Assembly (NCBI GenBank): GCA_050249235.1
Contig: JBFWQW010000024.1
Coordinates: forward strand, 1 to 31,647
Direction: 5' to 3'
DNA from: JAEKLB01 sp050249235
GTDB lineage: Bacteria; Actinomycetota; Acidimicrobiia; Acidimicrobiales; CADCSY01
DNA: 31,647 nucleotides
Both the position numbers and the translations under genes were made by a program. The notes beneath the pieces were generated by a model that saw nothing but the letters and a program-made list of their open reading frames with translations, was not told where the DNA came from and searched no databases. The first letter of the stretch is position 1. Every line of letters starts with the position of its first letter. Below, one piece after another: positions 24,086-30,220 of this stretch.

Positions 24086-24988
24086 ATGGGTCGTGAGCGC
24101 CATCCGAACCACCGGGAGCGGTCGACGTTGCCGGTCGAGCTCCGCCGCACGACCGTGCCGCCGCAGGTCCGGTCATGGGTCGAGTCGCACGTCGGCGTTC
24201 TGGTGGTGTCGGCCCGGCGGTTGCAGGGGGCGTCGTCGGCGGCGATCCACCAGCTCCGGCTGGCGGACGGGCGGGTCGTGGTGCTCCGCCGCTACGTGTG
24301 GCGCGGCTTCGTCGAGGACGAGCCCGAAGCGCCCCGGAGGGAGCGCGACGCCCTCCGCTACGCCCGTCGGCACGGCCTGCTGGTGCCCGAGGTGCTCGCC
24401 GCCGACGACACCGGCCAGGAGGTGGGCGACGGCGTGCCGGTGATCCTGATGACCCGCCTGGCCGGTCGGCCGCTCGCCGACCCGGACCCTCGCCGGCTGG
24501 CCGAGGCGGCGGCCGCGATCCACGCCGTGGACGGCGCCGAGCTGGGCCACGAGTACTTCCCCTGGTACGAGGCCGAGATGACGACGCCGCCGCCGGCGAC
24601 GGTGCAGCCGGAGCTCTGGGAGGCGGCGATCGAGATCTGGCGGGAGGCCCTGCCCGACGACCCGAAGGTGCTCGTCCACCGGGACCTTCATCCCGGCAAC
24701 GTGCTCTGGTCGCGAGGCCGGGTGTCGGGTGTCGTCGACTGGGCGAACGCCTGCCGGGGACCGGCTGGCTGCGACGTGGCGACCTGCCGCTCGAACCTCG
24801 TCGACTGGGCCGGCCCGGACGCGGCGGATGCCTTCGTCGCCGCCTACGAGTCGATCACCGGCGAGGCGCTGCACCCCTTCTGGCGCCTGGCCAACCTGCT
24901 CGAGTCCGGACGCGCCCACTGGACACCGGCGAACCTGGCCCGTGGCGAGCCGGAGCTGGCCCGCCTGGTGAGCATGCTGCGCCCGTAG
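24086..24988 (+). CDS. Aminoglycoside phosphotransferase (APH)-fold kinase
   Basis: A 300-residue protein of the APH/choline kinase-like family. The N lobe includes LRLADGRVVVLRRYVW, where an arginine-rich strand stands for the ATP-binding lysine region, and E-R-D-A-L-R-Y-A-R-R-H-G-L-L-V-P-E-V helix. The catalytic loop is VLVHRDLHPGNVLW (Brenner-type H-x-D-x-x-x-x-N) and the metal-binding segment is VSGVVDWANACRGPAGCD, replacing DFG. Members phosphorylate antibiotics, homoserine, choline or other small molecules; general actinobacterial copies are mostly uncharacterised, so resistance should not be assumed. The start is uncertain: ATG 24086 is the first, but the first 14 codons look atypical and TTG 24128 is possible. 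Confidence 0.85.
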   Translation: MGRERHPNHRERSTLPVELRRTTVPPQVRSWVESHVGVLVVSARRLQGASSAAIHQLRLADGRVVVLRRYVWRGFVEDEPEAPRRERDALRYARRHGLLVPEVLAADDTGQEVGDGVPVILMTRLAGRPLADPDPRRLAEAAAAIHAVDGAELGHEYFPWYEAEMTTPPPATVQPELWEAAIEIWREALPDDPKVLVHRDLHPGNVLWSRGRVSGVVDWANACRGPAGCDVATCRSNLVDWAGPDAADAFVAAYESITGEALHPFWRLANLLESGRAHWTPANLARGEPELARLVSMLRP

Positions 24989-25023
24989 CCGGAACCGGGT
25001 CGACCGGGTCTCGCTTGCGGCCG

Positions 25024-25035
25024 TAGCTTCCCCCG
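25024..25035 (+). promoter_or_regulatory. Leaderless-type promoter: TAGCTT, 6-base spacer, GTG 25036
   Basis: TAGCTT at 25024-25029 ends six bases before the GTG of the deaminase gene, in a 47-base intergenic gap with no ribosome site. The same hexamer precedes tRNA-Val. Confidence 0.55.
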
Positions 25036-25692
25036 GTGCCTGGAGCGGGGAAGACGTTGGACGAGGTGGCTCCGCCGTGGCGGTGGGCGTTCGAGGAGGC
25101 ATGGGCGTCGTGGATCGCCGGGTCGCTGGGGATCGGCTGCGTGCTCGTCGACGCCGAGGGCGAGACCGTCGCCCGAGGCCGCAATCGGGTCCTGGAGCCG
25201 GCCCGATCGGGACGCGTGGCCGGGACGCTCCTCGCCCACGCCGAGATGGACGGGTTCGCGGCGTTGGGTCTGCGCACCGCAGCCGGCCTGACTCTGTTCA
25301 CCACCGTCGAGCCGTGCCTGATGTGCTCGGCGACGGCGATCGCCATGCGCCTGAGCCATGTCTGCTTCGCATCGCCCGATCCGGTGTTCGAGGGCCTCGC
25401 CGAGGTGCTCGACGCCCATCCCTACGCCGACCAGCGGACACCCACCCGGACGCTGCTCGACCACAACCTGCTCGCAGCGGTGGGCAACGTGCTGCCGCTC
25501 GCCAACCGTGTGTGGTCCCGCCCGGGGCTCGAGCCTCGGCCGGAATGGCTCCGTTTCAACCTCCCGTCGTGGCGGGCCGCGGTCGAGCTGGTCGGGAGCG
25601 GCACCATGTCGGTCCTGGCTGCCCGCCCGGCGACCGTCGACGAGCTGATCGACGCCATCGGGCCGACCCTCCGGGACCACGGTGCGATCTGA
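25036..25692 (+). CDS. Cytidine/deoxycytidylate deaminase-fold zinc protein
   Basis: A 218-residue protein with the zinc-deaminase signature: L-L-A-H-A-E-M-D-G with the ligand histidine and catalytic glutamate, and T-T-V-E-P-C-L-M-C-S-A-T with the two cysteine ligands. This P-C-x-x-C form is shared by tRNA adenosine deaminase, guanine deaminase and riboflavin-type deaminases. About 100 residues follow the core and include ADQRTPTRTLLDHNLLAAVGNVLPLANRVW, which is not typical of TadA, so a specialised base or nucleoside deaminase is more likely. GTG 25036 is set by the TAGCTT spacing and by the absence of an earlier start. Confidence 0.82.
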   Translation: MPGAGKTLDEVAPPWRWAFEEAWASWIAGSLGIGCVLVDAEGETVARGRNRVLEPARSGRVAGTLLAHAEMDGFAALGLRTAAGLTLFTTVEPCLMCSATAIAMRLSHVCFASPDPVFEGLAEVLDAHPYADQRTPTRTLLDHNLLAAVGNVLPLANRVWSRPGLEPRPEWLRFNLPSWRAAVELVGSGTMSVLAARPATVDELIDAIGPTLRDHGAI

Positions 25693-25740
25693 CCGCGGCC
25701 GTCCTGCCGATGCCGGCCGGCTCGGCCGTGCGCGACGCTG

Positions 25741-25757
25741 CGAGTCCTCTCGACTCG
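25741..25757 (+). other. Hairpin over the ribosome-site region of the broken gene
   Basis: CGAGTC (25741-25746) pairs with GACTCG (25752-25757) around a five-base loop, ending immediately before the GAGG of the ribosome site preceding ATG 25769. It may be a terminator for the deaminase gene or simply leader structure. Confidence 0.3.
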
Positions 25758-25768
25758 GAGGCTTGGCG

Positions 25769-26114
25769 ATGCCCTTCGTAGACCTGACCTACGACAAGAC
25801 CGTGTCCGAGGCCGCGCTCCGGCAGGCGATCGACCTCCTGCCTGACATCGTGGGGCCGCCGTCGAGTGCCCGGAGGAGCCCAGGACCGGTGCGTCGGGAG
25901 CGGGGGACATCGAACTCCGGTGCCGGCCGAGGGCCCGTTCGACGTCGCCGAGCTGAGCTGTGTCGTCGAGGTTCGGATGAAGCGGTTCGCCAGCCGTGAG
26001 CCCGACGAGCATGATCGGGCCGACCGGATCCGGGAGCAGCTGGCGGCGCGCGTCGACCTGGGCCGCATCCGGGTGTGGCTCGTCCTCGTGGACGGCGCCT
26101 GGTCCCAGACCTGA
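25769..26114 (+). pseudogene. Small protein gene disrupted by two frameshifts
   Basis: A good ribosome site, CGGAGG, precedes ATG 25769. The first frame reads MPFVDLTYDKTVSEAALRQ and AIDLLPDIV; near 25848-25861 coding potential moves to the next frame back (VECPEEPRTG, GAGDIELRCRP), and near 25924-25931 it shifts again in the same direction to EGPFDVAELSCVVEV, KRFASREPDEHDRADRIREQ and LGRIRVWLVLVDGAWSQT, ending at 26112-26114. Joined, the three pieces form one coherent protein of roughly 115 residues, while each frame alone becomes low-complexity or stops. Each shift equals one missing base. The opening resembles small tautomerase-fold proteins, but the initiator Met-Pro alone is weak evidence. 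Sequencing error at two G/C runs is the main alternative. Confidence 0.65.
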
Positions 26115-26180
26115 CGGCGAGATCGTCGGGCCGGCCGCCGCGGACCGCCTCTGAGTTCGCCGGGCAATTGGGCTGCCTCG

Positions 26181-26711
26181 TCAGTCGGCGAGGAGGCCGA
26201 GGTGGTCGAGGGCGAGGTAGCCGAGGTCGACGTCGGTGAGCTGGCCGGCCCGGAGGTGCGAGCGGAAGTCGTCGAGCGGCTTGAGGACCACCTCGCAGAA
26301 CTCGCCGGCTTCGGGCGAGGGCTCGGCGACCGTCACCGCGTTCCGGGCGACTGCCGCGTACCGGCGGGTCCGGCAGGCCGACGCCATCCAGTCGGTCCCG
26401 GCCAGCTCGAGGTCGCCGGCGTAGCCGGTCTCCTCCAGGAGCTCCCGGCCGGCGGCGGCGAGGACGTCCTCGCCGGGTTCGACGTTGCCGCCGGGCAGCT
26501 CGTCGAGGACGAGCGCCGGACCCGGTCGGAACTGGCGGGCCAGCACGACCTGCCCGTCCGCGGTCAGGGCCAGGATCGCCACCGACCGCTCACCGCCGTA
26601 GATGTCCCAGTCGGCCCGCGTCCCGTCGGGGAGCCGATAGGTCCTGGTGGTCAGCGGCAGGTAGCCGCCCCACCCCGGGCGCTCGCCCTCGATCTGCCAC
26701 GTCTCGCTCAC
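26181..26711 (-). CDS. NUDIX hydrolase (ADP-ribose pyrophosphatase-like)
   Basis: A 176-residue NUDIX protein. The box runs from G75 to Y97: GGNVEPGEDVLAAAG followed by RELLEETGY, fitting G-x5-E-x7-R-E-U-x-E-E-x-G-U completely. Upstream, RSVAILALTADGQVVLARQFRPGPALVLDELPGG matches the ADP-ribose pyrophosphatase group (compare Q-F-R-x-x). These enzymes cleave nucleoside diphosphates linked to another moiety; exact substrate unknown. GTG 26711 is chosen because the conserved region begins soon after and upstream sequence lies in the tandem repeats. Minus-strand CAGACT lies six bases before it, a near-match to the leaderless layout. Confidence 0.9.
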   Translation of the reverse strand: MSETWQIEGERPGWGGYLPLTTRTYRLPDGTRADWDIYGGERSVAILALTADGQVVLARQFRPGPALVLDELPGGNVEPGEDVLAAAGRELLEETGYAGDLELAGTDWMASACRTRRYAAVARNAVTVAEPSPEAGEFCEVVLKPLDDFRSHLRAGQLTDVDLGYLALDHLGLLAD

Positions 26712-26749
26712 GCCCGGAGTCTGTCGGGCCGGCTCACGACAGGTTGGCG

Positions 26750-26890
26750 TGGCGGTCCCGAGCCGAACTCGGTGCGCTGGTCGCCGCTGAGCGGCGAGAT
26801 CCGCACCGAGTTCGTCGGGGTGGCGGTCCGGACCCGAACCCGCCACGGTGGTCACCGCGCCGCGGCGAGATCCGCACCGCGCTCGCCGGG
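26750..26890. repeat. Two tandem palindromic repeats, copies B and C
   Basis: Two units of 71 and 70 bases start at 26750 and 26821, each opening TGGCGGTCC, and a third TGGCGG begins at 26891. Copy B has a perfect 13-bp outer stem, CGAACTCGGTGCG (26764-26776) with CGCACCGAGTTCG (26802-26814), enclosing a second stem TCGCCGCT/AGCGGCGA (26781-26797). Copy C keeps the core GCGGCGAGATCCGCACCG but its left arm has decayed. They fill the gap between the divergent NUDIX and LtrA genes. Copy A lies at 23984-24053. Confidence 0.8.
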
Positions 26891-26944
26891 TGGCGGACGG
26901 TGACGGTCGACGAGGTGGCGGTGCCGATCCGGTAGGAAGCGGGG

Positions 26945-28198
26945 GTGCGACGCGACGCCGACGACCGCCCGGCCCGGGTGGCGCCGGTGAGGGTCCGGAT
27001 GCGGGCCCGGCCGATCGACGAGCCTCACCGGGCCGCGAGTCAGCTCGAGTTGCTGTTCGACCTGACGTTCGTCGTGGCGATCGCCAGCCTCACGGTGCAG
27101 CTCGCCCACGGGATCGCCGACGGCGAGGCCGCCCATGTCCTCTCGCCGTTCCTCCAGGTCTTCTTCGCCATCTGGTGGGCGTGGATGAACTTCACCTGGT
27201 TCGCCTCGTCGTTCGACACCGACGACGTGCCCTACCGGCTGCTGACCATGGTGCAGATGGGCGGCGTGCTCGTGCTGGCGGCCGGAGTGCCGGCCGCGTT
27301 CAACGACGGCGACTTCGGCGCGGTGACCGCCGGCTACCTCGTCATGCGGGTCGGTCTCGTGGCCCAGTGGGTGCGGGCCGCGGTCGAGGACCCGGCCAGC
27401 CGGGCCACCGCCCTCCGCTACGCGGCCGGCATCTCGATCGTCCAGCTTGGCTGGCTGGCCCGCCTGATCCTGGCCGAGGCCGGCGTGCTGCCCGACGGCT
27501 CGCTCGCTCCGATCTTCGTCGGCCTCGCCCTGCTCGAGCTGGCCGTGCCGCCCGTTGCGGAGCGGGTCCGGCCCACGAACTGGCACCCGGAGCACATCGC
27601 GGAGCGCTACGGGCTGTTCACGATCATCGTGCTCGGCGAGAGCGTGCTCGCCGCGTCGGGCAGCGTCGAGGGCGCGATCGAGGAGGGTGTGAGCGCCTCG
27701 TTCCTCACCATTGCGCTGGCCGGGCTGGTGCTGCTCTTCGCCCTCTGGTGGCTCTACTTCCTCGAGCCGGCGGGGGAGGGGCTCGAGCGCCACCGTGACC
27801 GGTCGTACCTCTGGGGCTACGGCCACCACGGCATCTTCGCCGCGCTGGCCGCGCTCGGCGCCGGCCTCGAGGTGGCCGTCGAGCAGACCGCCCACCACGT
27901 CGACGCCTCGTCGGTGAGCGTCGGCTACGCCGTCGCCCTTCCCGTGGCGGCGTTCCTCGTGCTGCTTGGCGCGGTCCACGCCCCGCTGGTGCCGTCCCTC
28001 GCCATCCGGCCCGCGGTCACCGGGGTCGCGGTGGCGGCGATCCTGGCCCTGCCGCTGGCGACGGGCGGCATCGGGCCGGCGGCCGTCGTCGCCGCGATCG
28101 CGGCGGTCTGCGCCATCGTGATCGCGGTCACCGTGGTGGGCGCCGGGGTGGACCGAGCGGCCCGAGGGGCCCGACCGGTCCACACCCCCGGATCGTGA
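26945..28198 (+). CDS. Low temperature requirement A (LtrA) family membrane protein
   Basis: A 417-residue polytopic membrane protein of the LtrA family. The signature near the N-terminus, SQLELLFDLTFVVAIASLT, and the later HIAERYGLFTIIVLGESVLA are both characteristic. About ten to twelve hydrophobic segments fill the rest. In Listeria ltrA is needed for growth at low temperature; the molecular function is unknown. GTG 26945 is preceded by AGGAAG, which could act either as a weak ribosome site or, as TAGGAA six bases upstream, as a degenerate promoter hexamer. A GCGGGG-tcg-CCCCGC hairpin follows at 28202-28216. Confidence 0.92.
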   Translation: MRRDADDRPARVAPVRVRMRARPIDEPHRAASQLELLFDLTFVVAIASLTVQLAHGIADGEAAHVLSPFLQVFFAIWWAWMNFTWFASSFDTDDVPYRLLTMVQMGGVLVLAAGVPAAFNDGDFGAVTAGYLVMRVGLVAQWVRAAVEDPASRATALRYAAGISIVQLGWLARLILAEAGVLPDGSLAPIFVGLALLELAVPPVAERVRPTNWHPEHIAERYGLFTIIVLGESVLAASGSVEGAIEEGVSASFLTIALAGLVLLFALWWLYFLEPAGEGLERHRDRSYLWGYGHHGIFAALAALGAGLEVAVEQTAHHVDASSVSVGYAVALPVAAFLVLLGAVHAPLVPSLAIRPAVTGVAVAAILALPLATGGIGPAAVVAAIAAVCAIVIAVTVVGAGVDRAARGARPVHTPGS

Positions 28199-28201
28199 CC
28201 C

Positions 28202-28216
28202 GCGGGGTCGCCCCGC
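28202..28216 (+). terminator. GC hairpin after the LtrA gene
   Basis: GCGGGG and CCCCGC form a 6-bp stem with a TCG loop four bases after the stop. A second hairpin, CCCGGCGG/CCGCCGGG with a GGTG loop at 28295-28314, stands in the leader of the next gene. Neither is followed by a T tract. Confidence 0.4.
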
Positions 28217-28344
28217 CTACGGCGTGACGGCGTCCCGGTCGAGGACACGGCGAGCTGAGACCGGACCCGGCGGACGTTCCGGGCGCGGTCGTCACCCGGC
28301 GGGGTGCCGCCGGGCGTCAGTCCTGCAAAGGGCCCGAATGCTGC

Positions 28345-28351
28345 GGAGGTG
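28345..28351 (+). promoter_or_regulatory. Strong ribosome binding site GGAGGTG
   Basis: GGAGGTG ends four bases before ATG 28356, complementing the 16S 3' end almost perfectly. It selects ATG 28356 over the in-frame upstream starts at 28224 and 28338. Confidence 0.75.
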
Positions 28352-28355
28352 GACG

Positions 28356-28667
28356 ATGGTGGTCGAGGTCGAGACGTCGACGGCGAGGGACCGGACGGGT
28401 GCGGTGGCGGTGGCCTGCGGGGTGGCCGGCGCGGTCCTCGCGTTCGTCCTCTACTGGCTGGTGGTGCCGGGCGTCGTGCTCGGGCTCGCCGCGGTGGGGC
28501 TGGGCTGGAAGGCCCGCCGGGGTGGACGGCTCGAGCTGGGCAGCGTGGCCATGACGCTCGGGGTCGTCGCCGTCCTCCTCGTTCCCGCCTTCCTGGCCAC
28601 GGCCGACGCGGCCGAGGACTGGGGCCGCGACTGCGTGACCGATCCGGAGCCCGATCCGAACTGCTGA
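28356..28667 (+). CDS. Small membrane protein, DUF4190-like layout
   Basis: A 103-residue protein with two or three hydrophobic segments (AVAVACGVAGAVLAFVLYWLVVPGVVLGLAAVGLGWKARRGG and LGSVAMTLGVVAVLLVPAFL) separated by a short basic loop, then an acidic tail with two cysteines, ending PEPDPNC. The arrangement G-x-x-x-G-hydrophobic-P-x-x-x-x-G-hydrophobic-G-hydrophobic resembles the small DUF4190-type membrane proteins of actinobacteria, though I cannot confirm membership. Start chosen by the strong ribosome site. It is convergent with the Bfd-like gene 13 bases away. Confidence 0.72.
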   Translation: MVVEVETSTARDRTGAVAVACGVAGAVLAFVLYWLVVPGVVLGLAAVGLGWKARRGGRLELGSVAMTLGVVAVLLVPAFLATADAAEDWGRDCVTDPEPDPNC

Positions 28668-28680
28668 CGAGGAGCGCTGC

Positions 28681-28878
28681 TCAGCCGGGCGGACCGAGGT
28701 GGTCGCGCTCGGCCTCGAGCATCCGCCACAGGTCGGGCAGGCAGCCCCGGCACCGGGTCCCGGCGTCCGAGCGGCGGATCAGCTCCATGAAGCTGCCGCC
28801 GCTCTCCCGGATGGCGGCCCGCACCGCCTCCTCGGTGACCAGTCGGCAGGCGCACACCACCTGGTCGCCGCCGGCCAC
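28681..28878 (-). CDS. Bacterioferritin-associated ferredoxin-like [2Fe-2S] protein
   Basis: A 65-residue protein with the BFD-type iron-sulphur pattern: C9-A-C11 followed 31 residues later by C43-R-G-C46, in VVCACRLVTEEAVRAAI and AGTRCRGCLPDLWRML. The helix-turn-helix arrangement around the cluster is the Bfd fold, which reduces bacterioferritin to release iron; the same domain also occurs in nitrite reductases and other reductases. No bacterioferritin gene is nearby. GTG 28878 is selected because minus-strand TAGCGT lies exactly seven bases upstream; an upstream in-frame GTG at 28902 lies before that hexamer and would add eight residues. Confidence 0.85.
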   Translation of the reverse strand: MAGGDQVVCACRLVTEEAVRAAIRESGGSFMELIRRSDAGTRCRGCLPDLWRMLEAERDHLGPPG

Positions 28879-28891
28879 GGGACGGACGCTA
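28879..28891 (-). promoter_or_regulatory. Leaderless-type promoter on the minus strand: TAGCGT, 7-base spacer, GTG 28878
   Basis: Minus-strand TAGCGT occupies 28891-28886, then seven bases to GTG 28878. Identical in hexamer and spacing to the promoter before 9935 on the plus strand. Confidence 0.65.
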
Positions 28892-28927
28892 CCGGCGGGC
28901 ACCCGGTCCCCGGCGGTGGGGAGCGGC

Positions 28928-28946
28928 GACCGGCGCGACCCCGGTC
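28928..28946 (-). terminator. Hairpin after the double SnoaL-like gene
   Basis: GACCGG (28928-28933) and CCGGTC (28941-28946) form a 6-bp stem with a seven-base loop, five bases beyond the minus-strand stop at 28952. It separates this gene from the Bfd-like gene's own promoter. Confidence 0.4.
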
Positions 28947-28951
28947 GGACG

Positions 28952-30070
28952 TCAGGAGGCGTCGAACGGGCGCCAGTGCTCGAGGTCGAGGAGCATCGTC
29001 GGCGTCTGGGTGCTCATGGCGATCGACTGCAGGTTCGAGCGCCTCGGCGTCGAGCGGGGCGGGACCGGGGTGGCGGCCCACGGCGCCCAGCGGCCGAGCA
29101 CCGTCCACACGTGGCGGGTGTCGAGATACTCCCGTGTCTGGACGATCCGGCCGTCACGGATGTCGTGGAAGAGGCAGTGCCAGTTGTTGTAGACGGTGCC
29201 GTCGTCGAGCCGGGCGAAGACGTCCATCTCCTCCACCACGACGTCGCCGTCGGCGACCAGCGGCCCGTAGCGCACCGTCAGGGGCGAGTCGAGGTGGGCG
29301 ACGAGCGGGGCGTAGATCTCCCCGTAGGGGAGGTGGTCCCACCCGAAGGGGTGCTCGCCGGCGCTGAACTGCCGGAAGCCCTCGGCGAAGAAGGTGCCGA
29401 CCACGGCAGGGTCACCGGCGGCCCGGGCATGGCGGAGGCCGCGCACGAGCGCCTTGTTCCCCTCGGTGCCCGGCTCGACCGGCACGGGGGGCGGGGCGGC
29501 CGACGGGACGACGTCGGCCAGGAGCCGGGGGTCGAGCTCGAACTGGTCGACGACCTCGAAGATCGTCTCGATCTCGTCCGTCGGCAGGGTCGACTGCCGG
29601 TTCCGGCGGCGGGGGCTCGTCGGGGGCTGGAGCTCGTCCCACCCGCCGTGGCGCCCGAAGATGAGCGCGGCGTGGTGGGTGTCGTTGTACTCCCGCATGT
29701 CGACGACCGTGTCCTCTTCGAACCGGAGCCGCCAGCAGTACTGGTTGTTGTAGAGGGTCCCGTCCTTGCCGAAGATGTGGGACTCCCACTCCTCGAACAC
29801 CACGTCGCCCTCGGCGACCATGGGGCCGTAGGAGAGGAAGGTCGGGCCCATCGCCTGGGAGGGGAAGCCGCCGGCGGCGGCCATGAAGTCGGCGTCCGGG
29901 GCGTAGGACGGCGGGTCGTTGCTCACCATCACCGTCGCCGGTGTGTAGCCGCTCAACGGGTTCTGGAGCTCGAAGGGGGCGGCGCCCGGCAGGGCGCTCG
30001 GCAGGGCCCGCCGCTGCGACGCCTCCCGCTGCTCGCGCAGCAGCCGCTTGTTCCGCTCGGCGTCGCTCAT
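28952..30070 (-). CDS. Protein with two SnoaL/NTF2-like domains
   Basis: A 372-residue protein built around an internal duplication. Copy 1 (about residues 75-140) contains YGPMVAEGDVVFEEWES, DGTLYNNQYCWRLRFEED and VVDMREYNDTHHA; copy 2 (about 210-330) contains YGPLVADGDVVVEEMDV, DGTVYNNWHCLFHDIRDG and IVQTREYLDTRHV. Both match the SnoaL-like beta sheet. Copy 2 has the preceding helices (EGNKALVRGLRHARAAGDPAVVGTFFAEGF); copy 1 lacks a recognisable helical part and is preceded by a proline-rich, basic N-terminus (SDAERNKRLLREQREASQRR). SnoaL-like proteins are cyclases, isomerases, dehydratases or ligand binders, and the function here is unknown. ATG 30070 follows a minus-strand G run. It is divergent from glyS. 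Confidence 0.82.
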   Translation of the reverse strand: MSDAERNKRLLREQREASQRRALPSALPGAAPFELQNPLSGYTPATVMVSNDPPSYAPDADFMAAAGGFPSQAMGPTFLSYGPMVAEGDVVFEEWESHIFGKDGTLYNNQYCWRLRFEEDTVVDMREYNDTHHAALIFGRHGGWDELQPPTSPRRRNRQSTLPTDEIETIFEVVDQFELDPRLLADVVPSAAPPPVPVEPGTEGNKALVRGLRHARAAGDPAVVGTFFAEGFRQFSAGEHPFGWDHLPYGEIYAPLVAHLDSPLTVRYGPLVADGDVVVEEMDVFARLDDGTVYNNWHCLFHDIRDGRIVQTREYLDTRHVWTVLGRWAPWAATPVPPRSTPRRSNLQSIAMSTQTPTMLLDLEHWRPFDAS

Positions 30071-30112
30071 GGAACCCCCCCCACGGGCGTCACTGGTCGT
30101 TCCCGGCGGCCC

Positions 30113-30118
30113 GTTGTA
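30113..30118 (-). promoter_or_regulatory. Possible -10 element (TACAAC on minus strand) for the double SnoaL-like gene
   Basis: TACAAC is the best A/T-rich hexamer on the minus strand in the 150-base divergent gap, giving a leader of about 35 bases. No -35 box is evident. Confidence 0.3.
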
Positions 30119-30141
30119 CCAGCCGACCGCGCCCCGTTCTC

Positions 30142-30179
30142 CGTCGACGCAGGCGGGACAGCCCGCCTTCGTCGACGAA
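30142..30179. promoter_or_regulatory. Candidate operator in the divergent gap: two CGTCGACG palindromes and a stem
   Basis: CGTCGACG occurs at 30142-30149 and 30170-30177, the second within a perfect 12-base palindrome TTCGTCGACGAA (30168-30179). Between them, AGGCGGG (30151-30157) pairs with CCCGCCT (30162-30168). The two identical palindromes are 28 bases apart centre to centre, an arrangement compatible with a dimeric regulator bound at two sites on nearly one helix face. Confidence 0.35.
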
Positions 30180-30220
30180 GACCAGCGGGAAACCGCCCGC
30201 CTGCCACAATCGTCGGTCCT

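Noticed and set aside
24086..24988. Antibiotic-resistance gene call for the APH-fold kinase
   Set aside because: The fold is broad and mostly uncharacterised; sequence alone does not support a resistance function.
26848..27798. Plus-strand open frame overlapping the LtrA start
   Set aside because: It is arginine- and glycine-rich, starts in the repeat copy, and conflicts with the clear LtrA frame.
30071..30220. T-box leader for glyS
   Set aside because: The gap is only 150 bases, and I find no T-box consensus or following terminator; the ATG lies ten bases after a CACAAT hexamer.
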